A stretch of DNA of 50,483 nucleotides from Pedobacter ureilyticus (GCF_005925345.1 NZ_SSHJ01000026.1:1-50483); one strand, 5' to 3'; positions 34,903 to 44,790 are shown, counted from the stretch's first letter. The notes: generated by a model from the letters alone, not told the origin. Made by a program: numbers and translations.

Positions 34903-35688
34903 TTATATAGTTTCTTTTAAAACATCCTCTATTAAAGAAAAAGTGCTTAACACATCTGCTTTACCCTTTTTAATTGCAACAGTATGCTCAAAATGTGCTG
35001 ACGGCTTATTGTCTTTTGTGGTTACAGTCCATCCGTCCGACCAAAATTTAACGCTAGCAGTTCCGGCGTTGATCATTGGCTCTATCGCCAAAACCATCCC
35101 TTCTTCTAGTTTAATTCCGCTACCACGTTTTCCGTAATTGGGTACTTCTGGCTTCTCGTGCAGTTTAACGCCCACACCATGACCGACCAATTCTCTTACC
35201 ACACCAAAGCCATTAGACTCGGCATGAAATTGTACCGCATGTGCAATATCGCCAATGCGCATTCCTACTACTGCCTTCTCTATGGCAAAAGCTAAACACT
35301 CTTGTGTTACCTTTACTAATTTCTTTTGCTCGGCGGTAGTTTCACCAATAGAAAACGTATAGGCAGAATCTCCAAAGTAATTGTTTTTAATTACGCCACA
35401 ATCCACAGAGATCAAATCTCCTTCTTTTATCACGTAATCATTTGGAAAACCATGCACTACCTGCTCGTTTGGAGAAATGCAAAGGGAATTAGGAAAACCA
35501 CCGTAATTAAGAAAAGCTGGAACTGCGCCATTATCTCTAATGAACTCATATGCCAGCTTATCTAATGCTATGGTTGTGATACCCGGTTTAATCACTTTGG
35601 CAACTTCTGCTAAAGTTTTAGAAACCAATAATGAGCTTTCTCGTATTAACTCAATCTCTTCCAGAGATTTGTAATGGATCTTAGACAT
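34903..35688 (-). CDS. map: Type I methionine aminopeptidase
   Basis: The enzyme (261 aa) removes N-terminal methionine from new proteins. The metal-binding residues are visible in VDCGVIKNNYFGDSAYTF (two Asp), GHGVGVKLHEKPEVPNYG (His), VLAIEPMINAG (Glu) and HFEHTVAI (Glu). It has no N-terminal zinc extension. It lies between secY and infA, the usual Bacteroidota position. A terminator-like hairpin precedes it and a fresh -7 box follows, so it may be transcribed partly on its own. Confidence 0.96.
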   Translation of the reverse strand: MSKIHYKSLEEIELIRESSLLVSKTLAEVAKVIKPGITTIALDKLAYEFIRDNGAVPAFLNYGGFPNSLCISPNEQVVHGFPNDYVIKEGDLISVDCGVIKNNYFGDSAYTFSIGETTAEQKKLVKVTQECLAFAIEKAVVGMRIGDIAHAVQFHAESNGFGVVRELVGHGVGVKLHEKPEVPNYGKRGSGIKLEEGMVLAIEPMINAGTASVKFWSDGWTVTTKDNKPSAHFEHTVAIKKGKADVLSTFSLIEDVLKETI

Positions 35689-35714
35689 GCAAACTAATTT
35701 CGAATAAAGAAATG

Positions 35715-35766
35715 AAAAAATGATAGCATATTATTTTTGCTAAATGCAATCCGAATATGCTATCAT
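35715..35766 (-). terminator. Terminator-like hairpin between secY and map
   Basis: ATGATAGCATAT pairs perfectly with ATATGCTATCAT (12 bp). The 23-base loop contains an inner TTGC/GCAA stem. On the minus strand six T follow the stem. It begins about 20 bases after the secY stop. Confidence 0.6.
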
Positions 35767-35785
35767 CCATTAATTCATTCATTTT

Positions 35786-37126
35786 CTATAATGCAGCTCC
35801 GCTAGTTGAAGTAGCAGATGGAATACCCGAACGACCAGTTACTCTACCTGTTTTCATTAAACCATCGTAGTGACGCATTAATAAATAGCTTTCAATTTGT
35901 TGTAATGTATCTAAAACAACACCTACCAAAATCAACAATGAAGTACCACCAAAGAAGTGGGCAAATTCTTGTTGAATTCCAACTTTAACTGCTAACGAAG
36001 GAATGATGGCAATAATAGCTAAGAATAACGATCCAGGGAAGGTGATCTTAGAAATTACATCATCAATAAAAGAAGAAGTTGCCAAACCTGGTTTTACACC
36101 CGGAATAAAGCCGCCATTCTTCTTCATATCATCAGACATTTGAGTTGGGTTAACGGTAATTGCTGTATAGAAAAACGTGAATGCAATGATTAAGAATGCA
36201 AACGTTAAACTATAAGTTAACGAAGTGATATCCGAATATTGGTGCAACCAACTTTCTTGCAAATTAGGGAACAAACCAATTAAAGCACTCGGCACAAACA
36301 TCAATGCTTGAGCAAAGATGATCGGCATTACACCCGCTGCATTTACTTTCAACGGAATATACTGTCTAACGCCACCAACTTGCTTATTACCTACAATTCT
36401 CTTAGCGTATTGTACAGGTACTTTACGTACACCTTGTACAATCAGAATAGTAAACATGATGATCGCATATAAAGCCACGATCTCCAATACTAATCTAATC
36501 AAACCACCATCGCTACCAGCAAATACAGAACTAACTTCTTGGCTAAGCGCAATAGGTAAACGAGCTATGATACCAACCATGATGATTAAAGATGTACCGT
36601 TACCGATACCTTTATCGGTGATTTTCTCACCTAACCACATCACAAAAAGAGTACCTGCTGTTAAAACTATAGCAGACAAGAAATAGAAAAGGGTATGGCT
36701 AATTACGATGGCCTCTTGAGGAACCTGCGTTTTAACATATCCAATTGCCTGTACAATGGTAATAGCTACTGTTAGGTAACGAGTGTATTGCGTTAATTTT
36801 TTACGGCCGCTCTCTCCTTCTTTTTGCATTTTTTGGAAAGTAGGAACTGCAATACCCAATAACTGCACCACAATAGATGCCGAAATGTAAGGCATTACAC
36901 CTAACGCAACAATTGATGCTTTAGAGAAAGCACCGCCTGCAAACATATCTAATAGACCTAATAGACCTGATTTTTGTGCATTTGAAAGTTGTGCCGGATC
37001 TACACCTGGCAACACCACTTGACAAACAAGTCTATAGATTACAAGAATCATTAGCGTAAACAAGATACGCTCTTTTAATTCTTGGATTTTCCAAATATTA
37101 CTTAAAGTAGTAAATAGCTTCTTCAT
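35786..37126 (-). CDS. secY: Preprotein translocase subunit SecY
   Basis: This is the channel subunit of the Sec translocon (446 aa), a polytopic inner-membrane protein with about ten helices. Recognisable are LLGLLDMFAGGAFSKASIVALGVMPYISASI near the start and the cytosolic loop with GVRKVPVQYAKRIVG. It follows rplO by one base. It exports the signal-peptide proteins also found in this window. Confidence 0.97.
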   Translation of the reverse strand: MKKLFTTLSNIWKIQELKERILFTLMILVIYRLVCQVVLPGVDPAQLSNAQKSGLLGLLDMFAGGAFSKASIVALGVMPYISASIVVQLLGIAVPTFQKMQKEGESGRKKLTQYTRYLTVAITIVQAIGYVKTQVPQEAIVISHTLFYFLSAIVLTAGTLFVMWLGEKITDKGIGNGTSLIIMVGIIARLPIALSQEVSSVFAGSDGGLIRLVLEIVALYAIIMFTILIVQGVRKVPVQYAKRIVGNKQVGGVRQYIPLKVNAAGVMPIIFAQALMFVPSALIGLFPNLQESWLHQYSDITSLTYSLTFAFLIIAFTFFYTAITVNPTQMSDDMKKNGGFIPGVKPGLATSSFIDDVISKITFPGSLFLAIIAIIPSLAVKVGIQQEFAHFFGGTSLLILVGVVLDTLQQIESYLLMRHYDGLMKTGRVTGRSGIPSATSTSGAAL

Positions 37127-37127
37127 T

Positions 37128-37574
37128 TTATAATTTTACGATTGAGCCTCCAGCAGCTTCAATTGCTTTTTGTGCACTTGCAGAAAAAGCATGAGCTGTC
37201 ACTTCTAATTTAGCTTTAACTTCTCCACGACCTAAGATCTTTACTAGGTCATTTTTTGAAGCTAAACCATGTTCTTGCAATGTAGCAAAATTTACGGTAG
37301 TTAAGCTAAATTTCTCAGCTAATCCTTGTAAAACATCTAAGTTTACACCTACGTACTCTGTACGGTTAATTGGTTTGAAACCAACTTTAGGTACACGACG
37401 TTGTAAAGGCATTTGACCACCTTCGAAACCAACTTTACTAGAGTAACCAGAACGTGAGCCAGCTCCTTTGTGTCCACGTGTTGATGTACCACCACGACCA
37501 GAACCTTGACCACGACCAATTCTCTTACTTGTTTTTACAGCACCTTTTGCAGGTTTTAAATTACTTAAGTTCAT
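37128..37574 (-). CDS. rplO: 50S ribosomal protein L15
   Basis: The start chosen is ATG at 37574 ([12 protein letters not shown]), since an upstream ATG would add 11 residues foreign to L15; product 148 aa. The conserved glycine-rich N-terminus ([20 protein letters not shown]) and the later [17 protein letters not shown] are plain. A strong terminator-like hairpin lies between it and rpmD. It is followed at once by secY. Confidence 0.96.
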   Translation of the reverse strand: MNLSNLKPAKGAVKTSKRIGRGQGSGRGGTSTRGHKGAGSRSGYSSKVGFEGGQMPLQRRVPKVGFKPINRTEYVGVNLDVLQGLAEKFSLTTVNFATLQEHGLASKNDLVKILGRGEVKAKLEVTAHAFSASAQKAIEAAGGSIVKL

Positions 37575-37630
37575 TATAAACTTTTTATGTTGCCCCTTCG
37601 CTTTCACTAATCAGGAAACAACGATTAAAC

Positions 37631-37666
37631 AAAAAAAATTTGCCTAAGATATAAATCTTAAGCAAA
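37631..37666 (-). terminator. Terminator-like hairpin between rpmD and rplO
   Basis: On the minus strand TTTGCTTAAGAT pairs with ATCTTAGGCAAA (12 bp, one G-T), with a 4-base loop, and eight T follow. This is a full intrinsic-terminator shape inside the spc-type operon, 14 bases after the rpmD stop. Confidence 0.78.
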
Positions 37667-37680
37667 CTTTGATAATAATA

Positions 37681-37860
37681 TTATATAGCTTCGATAGCTA
37701 CTAAGTGATTAACTTTTCTAACCATGCCGATGATTGCCGCATTTGCTTCAACCTCAACACTTTGGTTTAATTTAGATAAACCTAAAGCTTTCATGGTTCT
37801 CTTTTGGCGCTCGCTTCTATCGATAACGCTTTTTACTTGAGTGATTTTAATTTTCGCCAT
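37681..37860 (-). CDS. rpmD: 50S ribosomal protein L30
   Basis: Found by direct translation: 59 residues, MAKIKITQVKSVIDRSERQK at the start and VRKVNHLVAIEAI at the end, with TMKALGLSKLNQSVEV between. These are L30 family features. It starts 4 bases after rpsE and is followed by a terminator-like hairpin rather than directly by rplO. Confidence 0.95.
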   Translation of the reverse strand: MAKIKITQVKSVIDRSERQKRTMKALGLSKLNQSVEVEANAAIIGMVRKVNHLVAIEAI

Positions 37861-37864
37861 GATC

Positions 37865-38383
37865 TTATCCGTTAAAAACTTTGTTTAAATCTACACCACG
37901 GTTTTGAGCTACTGTATATGCATCACGCATTTTTGTTAACGCATCAACTGTAGCTTTTACCACGTTGTGAGGATTTGATGAACCTTTTGATTTAGCCAAT
38001 ACGTTGTGGATACCAGCACTTTCTAGTACGGCACGCATAGCACCACCAGCAATTACTCCAGTACCTACAGCAGCAGGCTTAATTAATACAAAACCTCCAG
38101 AATATTTACCGATTTGCTCATGAGGTACAGTACCGTTTAACAAAGGAACTTTAACCAAGTTTTTCTTTGCATCGTCTATACCTTTAGCGATAGCCTCAGT
38201 AACCTCTTTAGCTTTGCCTAATCCGTAACCTACAACGCCGTTCTCATCTCCTACAACTACGATAGCTGAAAAGCTGAAAGTACGACCACCTTTGGTTACT
38301 TTAGCAACACGTTGGATGCTCACTAAACGATCTTTTAATTCAATCTCGCTAGTTTTTACTCTTTTTATATTGATAGTTGACAT
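37865..38383 (-). CDS. rpsE: 30S ribosomal protein S5
   Basis: S5 (172 aa) supports decoding accuracy. The N-terminal double-stranded RNA-binding domain ([27 protein letters not shown]) and the C-terminal domain with [19 protein letters not shown] are intact. It lies between rplR and rpmD in the usual order. Confidence 0.97.
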   Translation of the reverse strand: MSTINIKRVKTSEIELKDRLVSIQRVAKVTKGGRTFSFSAIVVVGDENGVVGYGLGKAKEVTEAIAKGIDDAKKNLVKVPLLNGTVPHEQIGKYSGGFVLIKPAAVGTGVIAGGAMRAVLESAGIHNVLAKSKGSSNPHNVVKATVDALTKMRDAYTVAQNRGVDLNKVFNG

Positions 38384-38400
38384 TATCTCTTATTTAATGA

Positions 38401-38754
38401 TTAAAATACTAGACCACCTTCGCGGGCACCTTCTGCCAACGATTTAACACGTCCATGGTATAAGTAACCATTTCTGTCGAAAACAACTTCTTTAACACCT
38501 GCTGCAACTGCTTTTTCGGCAACTAATTTACCTACTGCTGCTGATTGCTCAGATTTGTTTCCAGAAGCATTGAAATCTTTAGATAAAGATGATGCTGCAA
38601 CTATAGTTCTACCAGTTTCATCGTTAATGATTTGAGCATAAATACCTTTATTGCTTCTATAAACTGATAAACGTGGACGGTTTTCAGATCCAGTAAGTCT
38701 TTTTCTGATACCTTTTTTAATACGCTCTCTGCGTGATAATTTTTTTCCTGCCAT
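38401..38754 (-). CDS. rplR: 50S ribosomal protein L18
   Basis: L18 (117 aa) binds 5S rRNA. The basic N-terminus ([17 protein letters not shown]) and [21 protein letters not shown] are typical, as is the final [17 protein letters not shown]. Five bases separate it from rplF upstream. Confidence 0.97.
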   Translation of the reverse strand: MAGKKLSRRERIKKGIRKRLTGSENRPRLSVYRSNKGIYAQIINDETGRTIVAASSLSKDFNASGNKSEQSAAVGKLVAEKAVAAGVKEVVFDRNGYLYHGRVKSLAEGAREGGLVF

Positions 38755-38759
38755 TTTAA

Positions 38760-39317
38760 TTATTTTTTAGAAGCTGATTTACCTGCTTTTCTTCTTAACA
38801 CTTCACCAACAAACTTGATACCTTTACCTTTGTAAGGCTCTGGTGCACGTAACGAACGGATTTTCGCAGCTACTTGACCTATTAATTGTTTGTCGATACT
38901 CTCTAAAATGATCTTAGGAGTTTGACCTTTTTCTGATGTGGTAGTTACTTTAATTTCTGCTGGTAACTGAAACACATAGTGGTGAGAATAACCTAAAACT
39001 AAATCTAGCGTATTGCCTTGGTTGGTTGCACGGTAACCCACACCAACTAATTCTTGTTCTAATTTATAGCCTTCTGTTACGCCTACAACCATATTATTGA
39101 TCAAAGAACGGTATAAACCGTGTAAAGCTCTGTGTCTTTTTTGATCTGTTGGGCGTTGTACAGTTAAAACACCATCTTCTTGAGAAATAGTGATATCTGT
39201 ATCTACAGCTTGCGTTAATTCGCCTTTAGGACCTTTAACAGTAACTACGTTATCTTTACCTACTGTAATGGTTACTCCTGCTGGTATGTTAATTGGGGCT
39301 TTTCCTATTCTTGACAT
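38760..39317 (-). CDS. rplF: 50S ribosomal protein L6
   Basis: L6 (185 aa) consists of two homologous domains. The sequence begins [17 protein letters not shown] and includes [19 protein letters not shown] and the C-terminal signature [12 protein letters not shown] short lysine-rich tail ends it. It lies between rpsH and rplR. Confidence 0.97.
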   Translation of the reverse strand: MSRIGKAPINIPAGVTITVGKDNVVTVKGPKGELTQAVDTDITISQEDGVLTVQRPTDQKRHRALHGLYRSLINNMVVGVTEGYKLEQELVGVGYRATNQGNTLDLVLGYSHHYVFQLPAEIKVTTTSEKGQTPKIILESIDKQLIGQVAAKIRSLRAPEPYKGKGIKFVGEVLRRKAGKSASKK

Positions 39318-39335
39318 TGTACTGATCTCCTTTAA

Positions 39336-39734
39336 TTAATAAACGTGACACAATACCTCACCACCAATATTCAATTTGGCTGCTTCTTTATCAGTCATTA
39401 CACCTTTAGAAGTAGATAAGATTGCGATACCTAAACCATTTAATACTCTTGGCATATTTTCTACGCCCGCATACTGTCTCAAACCTGGTTTGCTGATACG
39501 GGTTAACGTACGGATAGCAGGGATTTTAGAGATTGCATTGTATTTCAACGCAATTTTAATTACTCCTTGAGCAGTTGTGTCTTCAAACTTGTAGTTTGCA
39601 ATGTAACCTTTGTCAAAAAGAACCTTAGTGATTTCTTTTTTAAGGTTGGAAGCTGGAATTTCTACAATTCTGTGATTTGCTTTAATAGCATTTCTTAATC
39701 TTGTAAGATAATCCGCTATTGGATCTGTATTCAT
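39336..39734 (-). CDS. rpsH: 30S ribosomal protein S8
   Basis: S8 (132 aa) binds the central domain of 16S rRNA and in E. coli represses the spc operon. Recognised by MNTDPIADYLTRLRNAIKANH, ISKPGLRQYAG and LGIAILSTSKGVMTDKEAAKLNIGGEVLCHVY. Unlike its neighbours it is preceded by a 169-base spacer that carries a full consensus promoter (39852-39882). Confidence 0.97.
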   Translation of the reverse strand: MNTDPIADYLTRLRNAIKANHRIVEIPASNLKKEITKVLFDKGYIANYKFEDTTAQGVIKIALKYNAISKIPAIRTLTRISKPGLRQYAGVENMPRVLNGLGIAILSTSKGVMTDKEAAKLNIGGEVLCHVY

Positions 39735-39851
39735 TTATGATGAAATTGTGATAATGGTTTCCGTACGCGTCACCCGACTTCCGGACCTAATATCGGTTAA
39801 TATTCTGTTCAAATAGCTTATATGCTAATGAGCCATAAGCTGTAAGGGCTG

Positions 39852-39882
39852 CAAAAATACAACTTACAACTTATAACTCAAA
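39852..39882 (-). promoter_or_regulatory. Internal Bacteroidota promoter ahead of rpsH
   Basis: On the minus strand TTTG (39879-39882), 19 bases, TATTTTTG (39852-39859) match the full consensus. The 19-base spacer is itself a GTTATAAGTTGTAAGTTG-type low-complexity run. The expected start lies about 110 bases before rpsH. Confidence 0.7.
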
Positions 39883-39903
39883 AACTTATATAACTTTTAT
39901 TGA

Positions 39904-40173
39904 TTACCAGCTAGCTTTTCTAACGCCTGGTATCTTACCATCTAAAGCCATTTCGCGGAATGTTACCCTTGAAATACCAAAGGTACGCATGTAACCACGA
40001 GGACGACCTGTTAACTTACAACGGTTGTGCAAACGCACTGCCGAAGAGTTTTTAGGTAATTTATCTAATGCTTCGTAATCGCCAGCCGCTTTCAATGCTG
40101 CACGTTTCTCAGCATATTTAGCTACTAATTTTTGGCGCTTAATTTCGCGAGCTTTTACACCTTCTCTTGCCAT
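39904..40173 (-). CDS. rpsN: 30S ribosomal protein S14
   Basis: The protein (89 aa) is the longer, zinc-independent S14 form: [20 protein letters not shown] at the start and [26 protein letters not shown] toward the end, without the CxxC pairs of the short form. Its ATG overlaps the end of rplE by one base. Confidence 0.97.
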   Translation of the reverse strand: MAREGVKAREIKRQKLVAKYAEKRAALKAAGDYEALDKLPKNSSAVRLHNRCKLTGRPRGYMRTFGISRVTFREMALDGKIPGVRKASW

Positions 40174-40739
40174 TATTCTGCAGTTTTTTGATTTTTAAAT
40201 GGTAATCCAAATTGTTTTAAAAGTTCCAATGCTTCAACATCAGTGGTAGCAGTAGTTACGAAAGTAATGTCCATACCTAAAATCTTGTTGATTTTATCGA
40301 TGTTGATCTCTGGGAAAATGATTTGCTCAGTAACACCTAAAGTGTAGTTACCTTTTCCATCAAATCCTTTATCATTGATACCTTTGAAATCACGGATACG
40401 TGGCAAAGCTACTGAAATTAATCTATCTAAGAACTCGAACATGTTGTTATCACGTAAAGTTACTCTTACACCAACTGGCATACCTTTACGTAATTTAAAG
40501 TTTGAGATATCTTTTTTAGATTTAGCAGCTACAGCTTGCTGACCAGAAATGGTAGATAATTCTAAGATAGAGCTATCGATGATCTTCTTGTCAGCTACCG
40601 AGTAACGACCAACACCTTGGTTGATTGAAATTTTCAACAACTTAGGAACTTGCATTACGCTGCTGTATTGGAATTTATCCTTTAAAGCACCAACAATTTC
40701 CTCTTTATATTTGCTTTTTAATCTTGGTACGTATGCCAT
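40173..40739 (-). CDS. rplE: 50S ribosomal protein L5
   Basis: L5 (188 aa) binds 5S rRNA and contacts P-site tRNA. Typical segments are [40 protein letters not shown] and [10 protein letters not shown]. It overlaps rplX by one base on one side and rpsN on the other, implying coupled translation. Confidence 0.97.
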   Translation of the reverse strand: MAYVPRLKSKYKEEIVGALKDKFQYSSVMQVPKLLKISINQGVGRYSVADKKIIDSSILELSTISGQQAVAAKSKKDISNFKLRKGMPVGVRVTLRDNNMFEFLDRLISVALPRIRDFKGINDKGFDGKGNYTLGVTEQIIFPEINIDKINKILGMDITFVTTATTDVEALELLKQFGLPFKNQKTAE

Positions 40740-41080
40740 TATTTGATTTCCTCCCCTGAAATTTTAGCAACTCTAACTAATTTTCCGTCGGCGTTTAATT
40801 TACGGCCAACACGAGTAGTTTTACCAGATTTTGGATCAACCAACTGTACGTTTGAAATATGAAGAGCAGCCTCTTTTTTAATTATACCACCGTTAGGTGT
40901 AGCAGCACTTGGCTTAGTGTGTTTAGAGATAAGGTTTACACCTTCTACTACCACTCTGTTTTTAGCCACAAGTACTTCTTGTACTTTACCTTGTTGACCT
41001 TTTGAGTCGCCAGCGATCACCTTTACTAAATCTCCTTTACGGATTTTTAATTTGGCTGGTTTGTTAACTTTGTTTCCCAT
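40739..41080 (-). CDS. rplX: 50S ribosomal protein L24
   Basis: L24 (113 aa) is an assembly initiator of the large subunit with a KOW motif ([22 protein letters not shown]) near the N-terminus. It starts one base after rplN and overlaps rplE by one base. Confidence 0.97.
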   Translation of the reverse strand: MGNKVNKPAKLKIRKGDLVKVIAGDSKGQQGKVQEVLVAKNRVVVEGVNLISKHTKPSAATPNGGIIKKEAALHISNVQLVDPKSGKTTRVGRKLNADGKLVRVAKISGEEIK

Positions 41081-41081
41081 T

Positions 41082-41450
41082 TTATAATACCTCCGGTGCT
41101 AATGATACAATCTTCATGAATTGTTTTTCACGCAGTTCTCTCGCTACCGGGCCAAAGATACGTGTACCGCGTGGCTCGTCTTGAGCATTTAATAATACTG
41201 CCGCATTGTCGTCAAAACGGATATAAGAGCCATCTTTACGACGGATTTCTTTTTTAGTTCTAACTACTACTGCTTTAGAAACAGTACCTTTTTTGATATT
41301 GCCTGAAGGCAAAGCACTTTTAACTGTTACTACAATTTTATCGCCAATTGATGCATAACGTTTACCAGTACCACCAAGTACACGGATAACCAATACTTGT
41401 TTTGCGCCGCTATTATCGGCTACGTTTAATCTTGATTCCTGTTGTACCAT
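41082..41450 (-). CDS. rplN: 50S ribosomal protein L14
   Basis: L14 (122 aa) is at the subunit interface. [27 protein letters not shown] and the C-terminal [23 protein letters not shown] are diagnostic. It is one base from both rpsQ and rplX. Confidence 0.98.
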   Translation of the reverse strand: MVQQESRLNVADNSGAKQVLVIRVLGGTGKRYASIGDKIVVTVKSALPSGNIKKGTVSKAVVVRTKKEIRRKDGSYIRFDDNAAVLLNAQDEPRGTRIFGPVARELREKQFMKIVSLAPEVL

Positions 41451-41451
41451 C

Positions 41452-41706
41452 TTATTTAGCTTTTTCTAAAATTTGTACCAATCTCCAGTTCTTGTTTTTA
41501 CTCAACGGACGAGTTTCCATGATTTCTACAGTATCACCGATACCGCATTCGTTTTTCTCGTCATGAGCCATAAATTTGGTAGTTGTTTTAACGAACTTAC
41601 CATAGATTGGGTGCTTCACTTTACGTTCTACTGCAACTACAACAGATTTATCCATTTTGTTGCTCACTACCAACCCGATTCTTGTTTTTCTTAAATTTCT
41701 TTCCAT
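41452..41706 (-). CDS. rpsQ: 30S ribosomal protein S17
   Basis: S17 (84 aa) is an OB-fold protein. [38 protein letters not shown] and the later [21 protein letters not shown] are typical. It starts 12 bases after rpmC and ends one base ahead of rplN. Confidence 0.97.
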   Translation of the reverse strand: MERNLRKTRIGLVVSNKMDKSVVVAVERKVKHPIYGKFVKTTTKFMAHDEKNECGIGDTVEIMETRPLSKNKNWRLVQILEKAK

Positions 41707-41718
41707 TGGGCTCTAAAA

Positions 41719-41931
41719 TTATTTAGTTTCTGTAGCTACTGCTGCTTTTTTTAGTGCAGACAATTCAGTGTTTAAACGGGCTATTGTTTTTCTAGCCGCT
41801 GTAATGCGGTTAGGATTTTCGATAGCCGAAATAGTATGCGCAAACTTCAACTTTACCAAGTTTTGTTTTTCTTCCGCAATCTTAGCTACTAATTCTTCTT
41901 GAGAAAGCCCTTTGATTTCTGAGTTTTTCAT
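41719..41931 (-). CDS. rpmC: 50S ribosomal protein L29
   Basis: L29 (70 aa) lies by the peptide exit tunnel. It is a two-helix protein with LSQEELVAKIAEEKQNLVKLKFAH and PNRITAARKTIARLNTEL. It is separated from rplP by 74 bases, longer than most gaps here; the spacer contains AGTGGG/CCCACT words far apart but no clear signal. Confidence 0.96.
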   Translation of the reverse strand: MKNSEIKGLSQEELVAKIAEEKQNLVKLKFAHTISAIENPNRITAARKTIARLNTELSALKKAAVATETK

Positions 41932-42005
41932 TTTACTTATTTTTATGCAGTGGGTCTAGCGGTTATAATAACAAGTTACTTACAACATTGATCCCACTTA
42001 GCTTT

Positions 42006-42428
42006 TTATGCTTCTACGTAATCTCTACGTACTACAAATTTTGTTTGAACAGGTAATTTCTGTGCAGCAAGTCTTAATGCTTCTTTAGCAATTTCCATAG
42101 GCACACCTTCTGCTTCGAAAAGGATACGTCCTGGTCTTACTACTGCTACCCAATACTCAGGAGCACCTTTACCTTTACCCATACGTACCTCAGCTGGCTT
42201 TTTAGTTACCGGTTTATCCGGGAATATTCTAATCCAAACCTGACCTTCACGTTTCATGTAACGAGTTACTGCGATACGGGCTGCTTCTATCTGGCGACTT
42301 GTGATCCAAGTTGCCTCTAGAGATTTAATCCCGAAAGATCCGAATGACAATTCAGCACCACGAGTTGCTAAACCTTTCATTCTGCCTTTTTGCATCTTTC
42401 TGAACTTCGTTCTTTTTGGCTGTAACAT
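42006..42428 (-). CDS. rplP: 50S ribosomal protein L16
   Basis: L16 (140 aa) helps shape the A site of the large subunit. It begins [20 protein letters not shown] and contains [22 protein letters not shown] and [19 protein letters not shown]. It lies between rpsC and rpmC in the standard order. Confidence 0.98.
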   Translation of the reverse strand: MLQPKRTKFRKMQKGRMKGLATRGAELSFGSFGIKSLEATWITSRQIEAARIAVTRYMKREGQVWIRIFPDKPVTKKPAEVRMGKGKGAPEYWVAVVRPGRILFEAEGVPMEIAKEALRLAAQKLPVQTKFVVRRDYVEA

Positions 42429-42462
42429 TTTATTTTAATATTATCGTTAAACGATCTGTTGA

Positions 42463-43299
42463 CTATTTGCGTGGGCCTCTGTTAGCACCACCACCTCTGT
42501 TATCTCTTCCGCCTTGGCCACCTGGACGATTTCCGCCACCGCGTTTATCGTTTCTTCTGTCGCCACCGCCTCTGTTATCTCTTCCGCCATCGCGACCGCC
42601 GAAGTTACCTTCTGGTCTGCCACCTTTACCAGGTGCGTTGTTTGCAGCGCCGATGTTCGGAGAAAGATCACGTTTGCCATAGACTTCACCTTTGCAGATC
42701 CATACTTTGATACCAATTTTACCATAAGTAGTTAATGCTTCTGCTAAAGCATAGTCAATGTCAGCACGGAAAGTATGCAAAGGAATTCTTCCTTCTTTAT
42801 ACTGTTCGCTACGAGCCATCTCAGCACCACCTAAACGACCTGAAGTCATAATTTTGATACCTTCTGCACCCATACGCATGGTTGATGCGATAGATGATTT
42901 CATTGCTCTACGGAACGAGATCCTAGCTTCTAGTTGTTTTGCAACACCTTCTGCTACTAATTGAGCATCTAACTCAGGGCGTTTAATTTCAAAGATGTTA
43001 ATTTGAATTTCCTTTTTAGTCAATTTCTTTAACTCTTCTTTGATTTTATCAACCTCTTGTCCTGCTTTACCGATTACAATACCTGGGCGTGCTGTGTGGA
43101 TAGTAACAGTGATACGTTTCAATGTACGCTCAATTACTACTTTAGAAACACCGCCTTTTGCGATACGAGCTGAAAGGTATTTTCTGATTTTTTCGTCTTC
43201 AACTAATTTATCAGCATAGTTGTTGCCTCCGAACCAATTAGAATCCCATCCTCTGATGATCCCTAACCTGGCGCCTATTGGATTTGCTTTTTGTCCCAT
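42463..43299 (-). CDS. rpsC: 30S ribosomal protein S3 with glycine/arginine-rich tail
   Basis: Residues 1 to about 212 are a normal S3 with a KH domain ([21 protein letters not shown]) and [17 protein letters not shown]. The last 65 residues or so are an unusual tail of Gly, Arg, Asp and Asn in repeated [13 protein letters not shown] units, encoded by repetitive DNA at 42463-42650. Bacteroidota S3 proteins often have such tails. Their role is unknown; they resemble RNA-binding RGG boxes. Confidence 0.97.
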   Translation of the reverse strand: MGQKANPIGARLGIIRGWDSNWFGGNNYADKLVEDEKIRKYLSARIAKGGVSKVVIERTLKRITVTIHTARPGIVIGKAGQEVDKIKEELKKLTKKEIQINIFEIKRPELDAQLVAEGVAKQLEARISFRRAMKSSIASTMRMGAEGIKIMTSGRLGGAEMARSEQYKEGRIPLHTFRADIDYALAEALTTYGKIGIKVWICKGEVYGKRDLSPNIGAANNAPGKGGRPEGNFGGRDGGRDNRGGGDRRNDKRGGGNRPGGQGGRDNRGGGANRGPRK

Positions 43300-43304
43300 T
43301 TCTG

Positions 43305-43667
43305 TTAATTAGTTTTAGATTCAACGTTTATACTATCTACTACTATAGTTACGTGATTCGAACGTTTACGAATTCTGTAACCACGACCTTGAGGTGCTGG
43401 TCTTAATCTTTTTAACTGACGACCACCGCCAACCATAATCGACTTAACGACTAATTGGCTTTCTTCAGGGCGAGAACCACTGTTTTTTTGCTCCCAGTTA
43501 TTGATGGCTGACAATAAAAGTTTTTCAACTCTTTCAGCGGCATCTTTATTAGTGAACTTCAAAATGTGTAATGCTTTCTCAACACGCTCACCTCTGATAA
43601 GATCCACAACCAAACGCATCTTACGCGGTGAGGTTGGGCAATTGTTTAATTTCGCTACTGCTTCCAT
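43305..43667 (-). CDS. rplV: 50S ribosomal protein L22
   Basis: L22 (120 aa) lines the exit tunnel. [27 protein letters not shown] and the hairpin-loop region [29 protein letters not shown] are intact. The beta-hairpin near residues 85-100 is where macrolide-resistance changes arise in other bacteria; nothing odd is seen. Confidence 0.97.
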   Translation of the reverse strand: MEAVAKLNNCPTSPRKMRLVVDLIRGERVEKALHILKFTNKDAAERVEKLLLSAINNWEQKNSGSRPEESQLVVKSIMVGGGRQLKRLRPAPQGRGYRIRKRSNHVTIVVDSINVESKTN

Positions 43668-43674
43668 CTTTTAA

Positions 43675-43941
43675 TTATTTTTTCTTTTCAGAGTGGCCTC
43701 TAAAGGTTCTAGTTGGAGCGAACTCCCCTAGCTTGTGGCCAACCATGTTTTCTGTTACGTATACTGGTATAAATTTATTGCCATTGTGCACAGCAAATGT
43801 GTGACCAACGAAATCTGGTGAGATCATTGATCTACGAGACCAAGTTTTGATTACAGTCCTTTTGCCTGAATCATTCATAGAGTTTACTTTCTTCTCTACG
43901 TTATGGTCAATATAAGGTCCTTTTTTAATTGAACGAGCCAT
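43675..43941 (-). CDS. rpsS: 30S ribosomal protein S19
   Basis: S19 (88 aa) binds the head of the 30S subunit. [40 protein letters not shown] and [21 protein letters not shown] are typical. It overlaps rplB by one base. Confidence 0.97.
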   Translation of the reverse strand: MARSIKKGPYIDHNVEKKVNSMNDSGKRTVIKTWSRRSMISPDFVGHTFAVHNGNKFIPVYVTENMVGHKLGEFAPTRTFRGHSEKKK

Positions 43942-44765
43942 TATTTCTTCCTTTTCTCTATGATGAAACGATTTGAGTATTTTTTCTTAGAACGAGTTTT
44001 GAAGCCTTTAGCTAAAACGCCGTTTCTTGAACGAGGGTGACCACCTGACGATCTACCTTCACCACCACCCATTGGGTGATCTACCGGGTTCATTGCTACT
44101 GGACGTGTACGAGGACGACGACCAACCCAACGAGCACGACCTGCTTTACCCAATACTTCGTTTGCATGATCAGAGTTAGAAACTGCGCCAATTGTTGCTA
44201 AACAAGTTACTAAGATAGATCTTACTTCACCTGATGGCATTTTAACTGTTGCATATTTACCATCTCTTGCGGCCAATTGTGCATAAGCACCAGCACTACG
44301 TGCCAATTGCGCTCCTTTACCTGGTTGGATTTCCAAGTTGTGGATGATAGATCCCAAAGGAATTTTTGCTAACGTTAAAGTGTTACCTACTTCTGGAGTA
44401 GCTTTTTCACCCGAAAGCACAGTTTGTCCTACTTGCAACCCTTCAGGTGCAATAATGTAGCGCTTCTCTCCATCTGCATAATGCAATAATGCAATACGTG
44501 CAGTACGGTTTGGATCGTACTCAACAGTTGCTACTGTTGCAGGGATATCAAACTTATCACGTTTAAAATCAATTAAACGGTAAGATTTTTTGTGACCACC
44601 ACCAATGTAGCGCATAGTCATCTTTCCTGTATTGTTACGACCTCCTGATTTTTTAGAAGATACAACCAATGATTTTTCGGGCTTGGTTGCTGTAATCTCC
44701 GTGAAACTAGCACCAACTCTAAAGCGGGTACCCGGAGTGACTGGTTTAAATTTTCTTAAGCCCAT
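43941..44765 (-). CDS. rplB: 50S ribosomal protein L2
   Basis: L2 (274 aa) is needed for subunit joining and peptidyl transfer. Found are [16 protein letters not shown] at the start, [22 protein letters not shown], and the C-terminal [22 protein letters not shown] with the conserved catalytic-loop His. It follows rplW by 25 bases. Confidence 0.98.
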   Translation of the reverse strand: MGLRKFKPVTPGTRFRVGASFTEITATKPEKSLVVSSKKSGGRNNTGKMTMRYIGGGHKKSYRLIDFKRDKFDIPATVATVEYDPNRTARIALLHYADGEKRYIIAPEGLQVGQTVLSGEKATPEVGNTLTLAKIPLGSIIHNLEIQPGKGAQLARSAGAYAQLAARDGKYATVKMPSGEVRSILVTCLATIGAVSNSDHANEVLGKAGRARWVGRRPRTRPVAMNPVDHPMGGGEGRSSGGHPRSRNGVLAKGFKTRSKKKYSNRFIIEKRKK

Positions 44766-44790
44766 AGTTATAAATTATTCAATTTTGATA

